From NCBI GenBank assembly GCA_937927895.1, contig CALGKA010000126.1:1-38111 (forward strand): a DNA stretch of 38,111 nt. Reading direction: 5' to 3'. Made by a program: the position numbers and the translations under genes. This document shows positions 17,923 to 27,744 of the stretch, one piece after another. The notes below the pieces were generated by a model. That model did not search any database. It saw only the letters and a list, made by a program, of their open reading frames with translations, and had not been told where the DNA came from. The DNA is from an uncultured Granulosicoccaceae bacterium. Its GTDB lineage: Bacteria > Pseudomonadota > Gammaproteobacteria > Granulosicoccales > Granulosicoccaceae. The first letter of the stretch is position 1. Each line of letters starts with the position of its first letter.

Positions 17923-18384
17923 TTAGCCGACCAATGCTTCAAGCAATACGTCTTCAAGTTCACCACGAATCGCTAGCATCTCTCCAAGTTTTGAAAGATC
18001 CTGTTTCAATGCTTCTTGATCGCTTTCTGAGCCATCAAAGCCTTCGTACTTGTCGTTGAACTCAACCATAAAGTCTGTGGTTTCACCAATACCTGGATAA
18101 ACACGTTGTGAAGCGTCGTTCACAGCGCCACGGCGCTCTTTTCCATCAACGATGCGCTGATAAACAGTGAAGTGCCCAGTGGCTAGATAGTCCACCATAT
18201 TGTTCAGGAATTCTCCTAGAGCCGCAGGTGAGATGTCACCTAATTCACCAGACACTTGCCCTGGGTTACTAACGCCCGTCATGCTGCAATAGGTGCTCAA
18301 TGTGTTTTGTCGTTGCTCCTTAAGAGCGTCTATTGTTTCGCCTAGGTCGCGTCTGCGTTCCTGCGCTTCTGGTGCTGCAGCCAT
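17923..18384 (-). CDS. rsd: Rsd/AlgQ-family anti-sigma-70 regulator
   Basis: 153 residues; the ATG has GGAG upstream. The sequence follows Rsd/AlgQ: an N-terminal ERRRDLGETIDALKEQRQ, then TYCSMTGV, and VDYLATGHFTVYQRI. Rsd binds the sigma-70 subunit of RNA polymerase in stationary phase and favours alternative sigma factors. A 7-bp hairpin (17906-17924) overlaps the stop codon and may help termination. Confidence 0.88.
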   Translation of the reverse strand: MAAAPEAQERRRDLGETIDALKEQRQNTLSTYCSMTGVSNPGQVSGELGDISPAALGEFLNNMVDYLATGHFTVYQRIVDGKERRGAVNDASQRVYPGIGETTDFMVEFNDKYEGFDGSESDQEALKQDLSKLGEMLAIRGELEDVLLEALVG

Positions 18385-18537
18385 CTTATTACTCCAAAAA
18401 GGGATTCAAAGGTCTTCCCGAAAGATTTATTTGTTTGTCGCTTAACAAACAATCTGTTCGGCTGTTTAACTTTCTAATTGTTATGTGCTGATTAGTTTAC
18501 ATGGGAACCGATGTGTAGCAATAGCGTTACACAATTT

Positions 18538-18987
18538 TTATACGGCAATAATCTCTATAACAAGTGACGGAAAATCGTCAGGGTGTACGTTGTCTTCACT
18601 AATCGCGACACCACTGACCGATATCCCTGCCTCATGCACAGAATCAGAATCACCGGAAACTAAAGGGTGCCAGTCTGCGAGTCCGCGCTTCTCTGCGACA
18701 CGACGATAAGCACAGCTTGAAGGTAACCAAGTGAAATCCTTCAAATTATTAGCATTAAGCGTGACACATTCGGGAACCAACGCTTTACGGCGCCAATAAT
18801 TCGTACACTGACACGTATTAACGTCAAGCAAACGGCACGCCACGCGCGTATACCTAACCAAATGTTCATGTTCAGCTTGTATTTTATGCAAGCAACAGCG
18901 ACCACAACCGTCACATAAAGACTCCCATTCTTCGTGGGACATCTCTTCTAGTGATTTTGTCTCCCAAAATGGCGCTGAATTATTCAA
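18538..18987 (-). CDS. ycgN: YcgN-family (UPF0260) cysteine-cluster protein
   Basis: 149 residues from a TTG start with GAGGG upstream. It has [20 protein letters not shown] and the cysteine cluster [11 protein letters not shown] followed by [11 protein letters not shown], typical of the UPF0260 family, thought to bind zinc or iron-sulfur. Function is unknown. It begins 49 bases after the fbp stop codon and may be co-transcribed with it. Confidence 0.92.
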   Translation of the reverse strand: MNNSAPFWETKSLEEMSHEEWESLCDGCGRCCLHKIQAEHEHLVRYTRVACRLLDVNTCQCTNYWRRKALVPECVTLNANNLKDFTWLPSSCAYRRVAEKRGLADWHPLVSGDSDSVHEAGISVSGVAISEDNVHPDDFPSLVIEIIAV

Positions 18988-19036
18988 CTATTCCCTCAAC
19001 TAGTTTGGCTCACCGATAGTTTGGCTCACTGAATGG

Positions 19037-20068
19037 TTAACCTGCTTTTTGCTGCCCCATTTCATGGTACCCAACCACTCGCTCAACTTCAGTTTTAGAA
19101 CCCATAATCACAGGCACCCTTTGGTGCAGCGAACCAGGTTTAATTTCCATTATACGTTCACGCCCGGTACTGGCCATGCCGCCTGCCTGTTCAACAATAA
19201 AGCTCATTGGATTGGCCTCATAAAGTAAGCGCAACTTACCTTCCACACCCTTCGATGCCATTCGCGCATCCATCGGGTACAAAAAGATACCACCACGACA
19301 CAACAGACGGTGCACATCGGCCACCATCGACGCTACCCAGCGCATATTGTAGTTTTTCTTTAACGGGCCATCTTCACCCGCCAAACACTCATCTATATAG
19401 CGCTGCACAGGCGGCTCCCAATGACGACTATACGAAGCATTAATTGCAAACTCATCAGTCTCGTCAGGAATTCTGATATCAGGCATTGTCAGGTAAAAAT
19501 CCCCCGTGGCTGGATCTAGCGTAAAACCATTAACACCACGCCCAGTCGTTAAAACCAACATGGTTGAAGTGCCGTATAAGCAATAACCCGCACAAACCTG
19601 CTTTACACCTGGCTGTAAATAGTCTTTATCGCCCGGCTCACCCGTGCCTTCTGTATATTCAAGAATTGAAAAAATAGTACCCACTGACACATTGATATCA
19701 ATGTTAGAGCTACCGTCTAGTGGATCAAAAGTAATAAGGTAGTTACCGCGTGGGTAAATGCTTGGCACTGGCAGGGAATGATCCATCTCTTCGGAGGCCA
19801 TGCCTGCAAGGTACCCACACCACTGAGTCGACTCTATAAATAACTCATTCGATAAAATATCCAGCTTCTTTTGCTGTTCGCCCTGCACATTCTCGCTACC
19901 AGCGGCACCCATCGCCTGACTCGCAAGCTGCCCCTGGCCGGTTAATACTGAAATCTTTTTACAGGCAGATAACACTTCAAGCAGTAGCCCTGTGAGCTTG
20001 CCTCCAGAGAATGGATGTTCGCGCTGCTCTTCAGAGATAAACTTATAAAACGACGTATATTGAGACAT
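19037..20068 (-). CDS. fbp: Class I fructose-1,6-bisphosphatase
   Basis: 343 residues; the ATG has AAGGTAAC upstream. The metal-binding motif [17 protein letters not shown] is at about 115-131, and [20 protein letters not shown] and [14 protein letters not shown] complete the class I signature. The enzyme removes the 1-phosphate of fructose-1,6-bisphosphate in gluconeogenesis. Length is normal. Confidence 0.97.
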   Translation of the reverse strand: MSQYTSFYKFISEEQREHPFSGGKLTGLLLEVLSACKKISVLTGQGQLASQAMGAAGSENVQGEQQKKLDILSNELFIESTQWCGYLAGMASEEMDHSLPVPSIYPRGNYLITFDPLDGSSNIDINVSVGTIFSILEYTEGTGEPGDKDYLQPGVKQVCAGYCLYGTSTMLVLTTGRGVNGFTLDPATGDFYLTMPDIRIPDETDEFAINASYSRHWEPPVQRYIDECLAGEDGPLKKNYNMRWVASMVADVHRLLCRGGIFLYPMDARMASKGVEGKLRLLYEANPMSFIVEQAGGMASTGRERIMEIKPGSLHQRVPVIMGSKTEVERVVGYHEMGQQKAG

Positions 20069-20272
20069 GGGTTACCTTGAATTAGAGCGGCAGAGCTGAG
20101 AATTGAATATCTGCATGTATTGGCTGAAGTCTTACTACCTACGAATCAGCCGATACAAATCGGCAGCTGTGTATCGGCCAAGGGCCAGCTAACTGGAAAG
20201 ACACAACAAGAAACATTCCAGTGAAATAGCCCGCATGTGGACCGCATCACTATTCAAGACACAAAAACCAGA

Positions 20273-20446
20273 TCAATCGATCTCTATCATGTCAAAATCT
20301 TCTCGCCCGGCACCACAGTCAGGGCATACCCACTCATCTGGCACATCTACCCAGCGTGTACCCGGGGCCAGATTGTCATTTGGTGCACCCTGCTCTTCGT
20401 CGTAAATCCAGCCGCATACCACACACATATACTTTTTAAATGCCAT
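20273..20446 (-). CDS. Rubredoxin
   Basis: A 57-residue gene on the minus strand, below common length cut-offs. It begins MAFKKYMCVVCGWIYDEE and has the second metal site WVCPDCGAGREDF, giving the two CxxC knuckles that bind one iron. AGGTAG lies about nine bases before the ATG. Rubredoxins carry single electrons, for example to alkane hydroxylase or in oxygen detoxification; no such partner gene is in the window. It is divergent from hemL and upstream of fbp. Confidence 0.95.
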   Translation of the reverse strand: MAFKKYMCVVCGWIYDEEQGAPNDNLAPGTRWVDVPDEWVCPDCGAGREDFDMIEID

Positions 20447-20585
20447 TTTAATGCTACCTGGATAGACCGTGAATCACTGCAAAACGTCCGATATCAAATG
20501 CCCCTCGGCCACGGTATTATGGGCGCTGACAGCGTCGAATCAAATTAGTAAGACGCAATTATGATCTATCGCCTAGGAGCACCCA

Positions 20586-21869
20586 TTGGCCCTTTCTGAA
20601 TCGTTGTTCGAAGAAGCAAAAAAACACATCCCCGGGGGCGTTAACTCGCCCGTTCGCGCTTTTAAAAGTGTCGGTGGCACGCCGCTTTTTATTAAGCGTG
20701 CAAAAGGCGCCTATCTATATGACAGCGACGACCGACAACTGATCGACTACGTTGGCTCCTGGGGCCCAATGGTCGCAGGCCACTCGCATCCCAAAATAAT
20801 TACAGCGGTATTAAACGCGGTGCAATCGGGCCTAAGCTACGGCGCCCCCACTGAAATAGAAACCACCATGGCTAAACGCGTGTGCGAACTAGTGCCTTCA
20901 ATGGATATGGTACGTATGTGTAGCTCTGGTACCGAAGCCACCATGAGCGCAATACGCTTAGCACGCGGATTTACCGGCCGCGATAAAATATTAAAATTTG
21001 AAGGCTGCTATCACGGTCACTCAGATAGCTTACTGGTGAATGCCGGTTCCGGTGCACTCACACTTGGCGTGCCTAGCTCCCCGGGTGTTCCCGCCTCATT
21101 CGCCGAGCACACACTCACTGCCACGTTCAATGACCCACAATCCGTGCGTGATATGTTCAACAACTATAAAGATCAAATCGCTTGCATCATTGTTGAACCG
21201 GTAGCCGGCAACATGAACTGCATTCCACCAGAGCCAGAGTTTTTACAAATCCTGCGAGAATGCTGCACAGAAAATAATGCCGTACTTATCTTTGATGAAG
21301 TAATGACAGGCTTCAGAGTAGCCAAAGGTGGTGCACAAGCACTTTATAACGTAACCCCGGACCTTACTACGCTCGGTAAAATAATTGGCGGCGGCATGCC
21401 AGTAGGTGCTTTTGGCGGACGCGAAGACATCATGCACCACCTGGCACCACTTGGCCCGGTATATCAGGCAGGAACACTCTCAGGTAACCCGGTGGCTATG
21501 GCCGCAGGCCTGGCAACACTTGACGTTATTAGCGAAGATAACTTCTACCCAAAACTTACACAAAATGCAGATCAACTTATTGAGGGGCTACAGACCGCTG
21601 CAAAGAATGCAGGTATCGCGTTTACCCACAACAAGGTCGGCGGCATGTTCGGTTTGTTTTTTACAGAGCGTAAAACAGTAACTTGCTTTGATCACGTAAT
21701 GGCATGCGATGCAGAACGCTTTAAACAATTTTTTCACCATATGTTGTCACAAGGTATTTACTTAGCGCCTTCAGCGTTTGAGGCAGGCTTTATATCGACA
21801 GCCCACACCGATGAAGATATTAACGCCACCGTGGCTGCCGCTGCTATTGCATTTGGCAAGCTGACATAA
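20586..21869 (+). CDS. hemL: Glutamate-1-semialdehyde 2,1-aminomutase
   Basis: 427 residues from a TTG start with AGGAG six bases upstream. It shows [42 protein letters not shown] and the PLP-binding [16 protein letters not shown] with Lys265. The enzyme makes 5-aminolevulinate, the first committed haem precursor. Full length and intact. Confidence 0.97.
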   Translation: MALSESLFEEAKKHIPGGVNSPVRAFKSVGGTPLFIKRAKGAYLYDSDDRQLIDYVGSWGPMVAGHSHPKIITAVLNAVQSGLSYGAPTEIETTMAKRVCELVPSMDMVRMCSSGTEATMSAIRLARGFTGRDKILKFEGCYHGHSDSLLVNAGSGALTLGVPSSPGVPASFAEHTLTATFNDPQSVRDMFNNYKDQIACIIVEPVAGNMNCIPPEPEFLQILRECCTENNAVLIFDEVMTGFRVAKGGAQALYNVTPDLTTLGKIIGGGMPVGAFGGREDIMHHLAPLGPVYQAGTLSGNPVAMAAGLATLDVISEDNFYPKLTQNADQLIEGLQTAAKNAGIAFTHNKVGGMFGLFFTERKTVTCFDHVMACDAERFKQFFHHMLSQGIYLAPSAFEAGFISTAHTDEDINATVAAAAIAFGKLT

Positions 21870-21897
21870 CGTTGTTAGTTATCAGTGGAACAACGCT

Positions 21898-22635
21898 ATG
21901 AAAAAAACACCACTTCGCATAGCCATGTGGTCGGGTCCACGCAATATTTCAACTGCACTGATGCGTGCATGGGAAAACCGCGCAGATACGTTTGTGACTG
22001 ATGAACCCTTCTATGCACACTATCTAGCACATACTCGTTTATTACACCCAGGCGTTGAAGAGATCCTGCAAAGCCAACCTACAGACTGGACACAAGTCGT
22101 ATACGACTGCGTTAACAGTAAAAAAGACAACTGCACTGTGCACTACCAAAAGCACATGACTCACCACATGCTGCCACATATTGAACTTGAATGGCTTGCG
22201 GCGCTAAGCAATGTCTTTTTGATTCGCGAGCCAAAGTATGTTGTTGCCTCTTACGCTAAATCAAGAGCAGACCTAAACGCAGCCGACCTGGGCTTCGAAC
22301 AACAAGCACGCTTATTTAAGCACGTACAAAACAACCTGGAACAAAACCCACTGGTAATATCATCGGTAGACCTATTAAACGACCCTAAAGGCGCCATGAT
22401 ATTGCTCTGCGAACACTGCAATATTGCGTTCGATGAAAACATGCTGAATTGGCCCGCCGGCAAACGTGATTCAGACGGTGTGTGGGCCCCCTACTGGTAC
22501 GACAGTGTCGAAAAATCTACAGGCTTCGCAGCCGCTATTGATCAAAAAATAACACTCGATAAAAACCAACAACGCATTGCAGACGAATGCCAACCGCACT
22601 ACGATTTAATGGCCACTCACGCCGCAAGCTTTTAA
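21898..22635 (+). CDS. Sulfotransferase-like P-loop protein
   Basis: 245 residues, starting 28 bases after hemL. The N-terminal MWSGPRNISTALMRAWENR has the form of the 5'-phosphosulfate loop of sulfotransferases, and LIREPKYVVASYAKSR looks like their 3'-phosphate-binding segment. Relatives are often annotated sulfotransferase-family or branched-chain aminotransferase-like. If active it would use PAPS, which CysNC makes. The acceptor is unknown. Confidence 0.65.
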   Translation: MKKTPLRIAMWSGPRNISTALMRAWENRADTFVTDEPFYAHYLAHTRLLHPGVEEILQSQPTDWTQVVYDCVNSKKDNCTVHYQKHMTHHMLPHIELEWLAALSNVFLIREPKYVVASYAKSRADLNAADLGFEQQARLFKHVQNNLEQNPLVISSVDLLNDPKGAMILLCEHCNIAFDENMLNWPAGKRDSDGVWAPYWYDSVEKSTGFAAAIDQKITLDKNQQRIADECQPHYDLMATHAASF

Positions 22636-22704
22636 TAAGTAAAAGCTCATAAAAACTTACGGCCCACAGCAAGATCGCTAAAGATAAATATAGAGGAATA
22701 TAGA

Positions 22705-23469
22705 ATGACTAACGCTGTTACCACAGAAATCCATGACCAGGTCATGGTAATCACTTTAAATCGCCCAGATGCCATGAACGCTATCAACCAGGATCTTGCA
22801 GATCAATTAGCGCAAGCACTAGACGCACTAGATTCAAACAACGATATCAGCGTAGGTGTCATAACCGGTGCTGGCCGTGGCTTTTGTGCAGGCATGGACC
22901 TAAAAGAATTTGTCAGCAAAGGCATGCCTATGGTCGGTGATCGAGGTTTTGGTGGCATAACCGAGCGCGCAGCAAAAAAGCCATTAATCAGTGCAGTAGA
23001 AGGTTTTGCACTAGCCGGCGGCCTTGAACTCGCCTTAGCAACTGATTTAATAGTCGCAGCCAAAGGTGTTAAGTTTGGCATACCAGAAGTTTCTGTTGGG
23101 CTATTTGCAGCAGCAGGCGCACTACTAAGATTGCCACGCGTATTGCCTTATGGTCGCGCAATGAAAATGGCGTTAACAGGTGAGCCTATTAAAGCCGAAG
23201 AAGCGTATGAACTCGGTATGGTTGCAGAGCTAACTGAAAAAGGCGAAGCACTTGAAAAGGCAATAGACTTGGCACAACGCATAGCTAAAAACGCACCACT
23301 CGGGTTAAACGCCTCCAAAGCACTCATTCGTGAGATGCAAGGCCGCACTGAAGAAGAATTCTGGGCGTATCAAAAAGCTCAGCTTGATACCGTTTTCAAC
23401 AGTGCAGATGGCAAAGAAGGCGCTACCGCTTTTGCAGAAAAACGGGCGCCTAACTGGACCGGTAGCTAA
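22705..23469 (+). CDS. Enoyl-CoA hydratase/isomerase (crotonase family)
   Basis: 254 residues; the ATG has GAGGAATATAGA upstream. The oxyanion-hole motifs GAGRGFCAGMDLKEF and AVEGFALAGGLELALATD are present. The catalytic-Glu segment reads GIPEVSVGLFAAAGALLRL rather than the usual PGAGGTQRL form, so hydratase activity is likely but the exact acyl-CoA is uncertain. A clear terminator follows. Confidence 0.88.
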   Translation: MTNAVTTEIHDQVMVITLNRPDAMNAINQDLADQLAQALDALDSNNDISVGVITGAGRGFCAGMDLKEFVSKGMPMVGDRGFGGITERAAKKPLISAVEGFALAGGLELALATDLIVAAKGVKFGIPEVSVGLFAAAGALLRLPRVLPYGRAMKMALTGEPIKAEEAYELGMVAELTEKGEALEKAIDLAQRIAKNAPLGLNASKALIREMQGRTEEEFWAYQKAQLDTVFNSADGKEGATAFAEKRAPNWTGS

Positions 23470-23485
23470 TAGTATTCACTCGTAT

Positions 23486-23519
23486 AAAGCCGCTTATGAT
23501 GAGCGGCTTTATTACTTTT
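23486..23519 (+). terminator. Rho-independent terminator after the crotonase gene
   Basis: AAAGCCGCT at 23486-23494 pairs exactly with 23502-23510 around a 7-base loop, followed by ATTACTTTTT. It ends the hemL direction and may also face the convergent hydrolase gene. Confidence 0.85.
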
Positions 23520-23594
23520 TGGCAGCGCACACTTTACAATTTGCACCTGCATAATACTTATTAGCTCCATTAGTGCCTGCATTGGCAGCCGAAC

Positions 23595-25346
23595 TCATAA
23601 CTTCTCAAAGACCAGGCCTGAAAAAATAAATGCTTTATCATTGTCGCTATAAGAAAACGTCTCGCCTTTATCAACGCCCAAAATCACAAGCGTGGAATCA
23701 CTAATGGGCTCAACATAGGCTTTGGTCTTTCTACCGCCAGTACCTACATACTCCATAAGATAATATCCGTCTTCATATTGAAAACTAACGCTTTCGATAA
23801 ACGAAGCTATAACATCTGAAGCATTATTAACTTTATAGTCCCCCAAGCGCTGATCCCAAATACTAAGCCTGGCTTGAGACTCCACTTTTTCACCTATCAA
23901 CAATGGCCTTCCTTGCTCAACACCTACTAATAGCTGCTTTCCTTGCAACTCAACCTTGGAAGCTCGAAGGCCTTTTATAACCCGTGGCTGAATTGTTATA
24001 AAACCTAATTTAACCTTCGGAGAATACCAGTAGTTGTCGTGCTCCTTTAACACCAGATTCATTCCCAACGCTTGAGCCGTGAGCCTACCTTCATGAGCTT
24101 TAACCCTAACCAGCCCGTATGCTCCAACATAGTCGCCCTCTATATCACTTAACGGCTGCAATTTAGCAAGAACCGAATTGGGCGATGGCTCAACACTTGG
24201 TATATCACGCGCCACTAGCAACTGCTTAAGCACAGCGTTTGAAATGCGGCTCAAAGCATTGGTATGGTCCGCACTGTTGGTTAACATTACCACCCCCATA
24301 TCAAGTTCCGGCACCATAGTGACAGAAGCTGAATGCGCTACCGTTCGGCCAGTATGCCACACCACATCGTAAAGCCCGGCAAGCTTTTCATCACTGTAGA
24401 CCCACCCCAGACCAATACGCTGACCCATGTCTAGCGTGTTGCCTTCATTTTGTACTTGCAACATCGTAGCGACAGAGGCCTTGTTAAGTAATTTTTTATT
24501 TTGGTAACTACCGCCTGCCAACATCGCTTGCACAAACTGACTGAGCTCTTCAACATTAGTATTTAATCCGCCAGCAGGAATGTCACGTATAGGCAATTCA
24601 TCCACAAGTGAACCGTTAATATATGCCGCAGCGGCGCGCTCGCCTGTCAACCTTCCGGTAAAATCAGAAGCACTCATGTTTAATCGATCAAGAACCTGTT
24701 CCTTTAAGTGATCTTCATAAGGCAATGCGGTGCTTTTTTGAACCGCCAAACCACTCAAGGAAACCCCAATATTGGAGTAACTAAAAACTGTACCAGCCTC
24801 ATGCGCCACAGACATAGACGGAAACTGATCAAGCAGACTATCAAACGGTTGTGGCTCTTTGCTGAACATGCCAAACAACAGATCGCGAGGCAAACCTGCG
24901 TGATGCGACAACAACATACGCAACGTAATATTGTCTGTTGCCCCAAAACGACTTTGAATTTTAAATTCGGGCACGTACTGTACAATGGGTGCATCTAGAT
25001 CAAAGCGACCCTGCTCGGCCAATTGCAGCACAGCAACAGCGTTAAACAATTTAGAGACTGAACCCGCCCTATAAAGGGTTTTAGTATCAGCCTTTGTATC
25101 TGCTGCAACATTTGCCAAGCCAAATCCTTGCTTCCAGATGACCTCCCCACGATCAATGACAGCAACACTCAAACCCATCAGCTTATGGGCCTGCATTTCA
25201 TTTTCAATCAACCGGGACACATACTCAGTAACGGGTGCATAGTTACCATCAAAGGGTATAGGTAACGAAGGTGGCTTAAGTGTCGAGCACCCTGTTAGCC
25301 CAATAAAAATCAGCGAAAAAACAGAGGCACTAAACATTCTGAACAT
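23595..25346 (-). CDS. Serine beta-lactamase-like (class C/PBP4*) hydrolase lipoprotein
   Basis: 583 residues. The N-terminus LIFIGLTGC is a lipobox with Cys20. The catalytic SxxK motif is SVSK (96-99), the second motif is YSN (190-192), and the KTG position reads HTGRT at about residue 335. That set fits beta-lactamase-related peptidases and esterases. A C-terminal region of about 200 residues, rich in strands, follows, as in penicillin-binding-protein-like esterases. Likely outer-membrane anchored; the substrate (peptidoglycan, D-amino acid peptide or ester) is unknown. Confidence 0.88.
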   Translation of the reverse strand: MFRMFSASVFSLIFIGLTGCSTLKPPSLPIPFDGNYAPVTEYVSRLIENEMQAHKLMGLSVAVIDRGEVIWKQGFGLANVAADTKADTKTLYRAGSVSKLFNAVAVLQLAEQGRFDLDAPIVQYVPEFKIQSRFGATDNITLRMLLSHHAGLPRDLLFGMFSKEPQPFDSLLDQFPSMSVAHEAGTVFSYSNIGVSLSGLAVQKSTALPYEDHLKEQVLDRLNMSASDFTGRLTGERAAAAYINGSLVDELPIRDIPAGGLNTNVEELSQFVQAMLAGGSYQNKKLLNKASVATMLQVQNEGNTLDMGQRIGLGWVYSDEKLAGLYDVVWHTGRTVAHSASVTMVPELDMGVVMLTNSADHTNALSRISNAVLKQLLVARDIPSVEPSPNSVLAKLQPLSDIEGDYVGAYGLVRVKAHEGRLTAQALGMNLVLKEHDNYWYSPKVKLGFITIQPRVIKGLRASKVELQGKQLLVGVEQGRPLLIGEKVESQARLSIWDQRLGDYKVNNASDVIASFIESVSFQYEDGYYLMEYVGTGGRKTKAYVEPISDSTLVILGVDKGETFSYSDNDKAFIFSGLVFEKL

Positions 25347-25421
25347 TAAGACTCTCTCTATCCTTAAAAGATAACGGTAACCGTGACTTCAATGATTACT
25401 TCTATCAAAGCCACAACACTT

Positions 25422-26822
25422 TTATATTATACCTGCTGCCACCAACAATGACTCAACCTCCGAAAGTGGCACAGTTAAATTGCCGGAGCGCGCGACAGCT
25501 GTTCCGTGAGCGGCATTATCTTTATTGCCACAGTAGTGATGGAAATAGCGCAAATCACACAAAGCACTAATCGCCCAAAAACAAGGCGCTAAGTGAGCCC
25601 CATAAAATTCAATCACTACAGTACCAGTGCGACTAAACATAATGTTACTTAAGGCAGCACCATGGGCCCCCACTACCACACTGGCTTCAGAAAATATTTG
25701 CGCCTGCTCTGCCACTGAATATTTCTCGGGCTGTAAACACTCAAAACCATACCTCTGTAAATAGGCTGTTAGCTCATCTTGATTGTCAATTTGTCTACCA
25801 TCAGAACTCTTTGCTTCACGCATAATAAATAAGCGCCGACTATCAAGAGGCTGGTTTAAATCTGCACCAGAACCACCAACATGAAACTGCTCTTTCATAA
25901 GCTGAGGTAGCCATGGACCCATTTTAAGCCCCATTTTATTGTCTAAAAACGGCACTATTAATTCATCGGCTGTTAAATAGGTATGCAGCCTTTCGGTTTC
26001 ATACAATTGATCAGGCTCAATACCAAACTGCCTAACCATTTGCCGACAAAATTCAGCATTCGCATACGGCACAATAAAGCGATCATTAGCATTAAAAACA
26101 AAACCAGATTTTTTCAACACTGCAAGCTTTGGAGTAATATCTGCTAACCAGTGATAGAAGTTATGCGCCCCTCTTGCACCAATTAGAAATGCCCGACCTT
26201 TAAGATGCGCTGGCGCATGACTTTGCATAAGGTGCACGAGCAATGCACGATCCGCCATTGCATGTTCGAGTACCTCATTAGCGTGCTGATCAAAAACAAG
26301 CGTGTGCTGCGAATCGTGCCACAACGTGCCTGCAGGTAATTGATCCACAAAACACGCTGCCGAATCGATATGGGTTTTAGCAAAGAAGGCGGGCTTGGGT
26401 GGCGCTGGCTGGTCCGTTGTGAGTGGCAGCACACCTGCTTCCGGCAAATCTGAACGTCGCTCTTTGTATAGCACTTGTCGCGCTATGGCAGGCGCTGGTA
26501 ATGCCAACAGAGCGGTATCTGCAATAGCCTTTTTACCGGGTAATTGATCTAACAAATGCTCCGGCAAAATGCCTTTGCGACATAACGCAGCTTCGTCACG
26601 ACTGCCATTCGCTTTGAACAGTTCCGCCAGCTGATGAAAAGCAAGCATGCCACTTGGCCAGAAACAAAGCGCCTGCAATAGCAACATTATTGCTTTGGCA
26701 ATATCATCGTTTGCCACCGCTTCACGCGCCTGCGCACACAACTGCTGCGATGCTTCTTGATCAACTGAAAACAACTCCGTTGCAGCGCCGCTAACATTGA
26801 AAATGTGATCCTTAGGCCCCAT
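25422..26822 (-). CDS. GT61-family (DUF563) glycosyltransferase with N-terminal tetratricopeptide-like helices
   Basis: 466 residues. The first 110 or so look helical and TPR-like (AREAVANDDIAKAIMLLLQAL). The catalytic part has GARGAHNFYHWLADITPKL near residue 220 and EASVVVGAHGAALSNIMFS near 375, the hallmarks of glycosyltransferase family 61. Bacterial members act in surface polysaccharide synthesis. It lies 75 bases before the hydrolase gene in the same direction. Confidence 0.88.
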   Translation of the reverse strand: MGPKDHIFNVSGAATELFSVDQEASQQLCAQAREAVANDDIAKAIMLLLQALCFWPSGMLAFHQLAELFKANGSRDEAALCRKGILPEHLLDQLPGKKAIADTALLALPAPAIARQVLYKERRSDLPEAGVLPLTTDQPAPPKPAFFAKTHIDSAACFVDQLPAGTLWHDSQHTLVFDQHANEVLEHAMADRALLVHLMQSHAPAHLKGRAFLIGARGAHNFYHWLADITPKLAVLKKSGFVFNANDRFIVPYANAEFCRQMVRQFGIEPDQLYETERLHTYLTADELIVPFLDNKMGLKMGPWLPQLMKEQFHVGGSGADLNQPLDSRRLFIMREAKSSDGRQIDNQDELTAYLQRYGFECLQPEKYSVAEQAQIFSEASVVVGAHGAALSNIMFSRTGTVVIEFYGAHLAPCFWAISALCDLRYFHHYCGNKDNAAHGTAVARSGNLTVPLSEVESLLVAAGII

Positions 26823-27042
26823 ATTTTATAAGTCAGTTATTTTTGTAGTCACCTAAATTATAGCGGGTAAACACTCTTCCGCCCACAATAGTCACAACAC
26901 TGCAAAAGCACCAAGTGCTTTAAGCTATATTAGTAAAGCACTCGGCTATTTAAACACACCGATTAAGCAAGGTTGACGTTAGCTGAGCAATACACCACCT
27001 ATTAGTCGCTTAAGAATTACCATATTAGGCATTCTGTTTGTT

Positions 27043-27654
27043 ATGGTTGTTTTAGTGATTGTCTACTTTCAGCACACCTACCTACTGCCCTTGTTTGTCG
27101 GCATGACTACCTGGCTAAAAAGCCTGCTAAAACTGCTCACGCCCAAGTTTGCAGTACTATTTTTCAAAAACTCCCTCTTTCTAAAATTAAAGCAATTCCT
27201 GATACGAAGCTCTACCCGCTTCGTGGTTTTGTCACAAAAGCCGTGGCGACACAAAATGCGCTCGGCAAAGACCACATTATCAAAAATGCTTTTACAGGTA
27301 CTTCAGTCTTACATGGTATCACCGCTTTGGTTGCGCACAGGTATTGCACTTGCGTTATTATTCGCCACAGCAAGTAGTTCATATGTGTTGATTGCACTAC
27401 TGATAATCCCTCAGCCTATTCTTGAATGGGTTAAGCGCCTACTTCTCGCCACCCTGAATAAAGCGGGCATCACTCACTTATTCACTACCGTGTGGAGGTT
27501 TCTAGTGCCTGCCGGCTGGCAACACCGATGGTTTATGCACAGAAAATGGACACTCGGAAGACACCAGGTTCTAACCGCCATGCGATTGCGAGAAACTATA
27601 ACTACACAACAAACCATAGCTCCCGAAAACAGAGAAAGAAAATCACAACAATAA
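27043..27654 (+). CDS. Hypothetical basic membrane protein
   Basis: At least 203 residues, very rich in Leu, Lys and Arg. Hydrophobic stretches are at the N-terminus (MVVLVIVYFQHTYLLPLFVGM) and near residue 100-120. The called ATG at 27043 has no ribosome binding site. The frame stays open upstream to a TAG, and a CTG at 26983 with AAGG before it would add a short polar N-terminus (SNTPPISRLRITILGILFV). No family is recognised. It is divergent from the GT61 gene and upstream of the MFS gene. Confidence 0.5.
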   Translation: MVVLVIVYFQHTYLLPLFVGMTTWLKSLLKLLTPKFAVLFFKNSLFLKLKQFLIRSSTRFVVLSQKPWRHKMRSAKTTLSKMLLQVLQSYMVSPLWLRTGIALALLFATASSSYVLIALLIIPQPILEWVKRLLLATLNKAGITHLFTTVWRFLVPAGWQHRWFMHRKWTLGRHQVLTAMRLRETITTQQTIAPENRERKSQQ

Positions 27655-27744
27655 ACCCAAAAACACCCCTTAACCGCTCATGAGACACCCCAGATACTGT
27701 TACGCCCGATCTTTATTATTGGCAAGCTATGTCACACATCCCCT

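Noticed and set aside
19001..19032. Two TAGTTTGGCTCAC(C/T)GA repeats between fbp and ycgN
   Set aside because: Only two 16-base copies; most simply a small local duplication without evidence of function.
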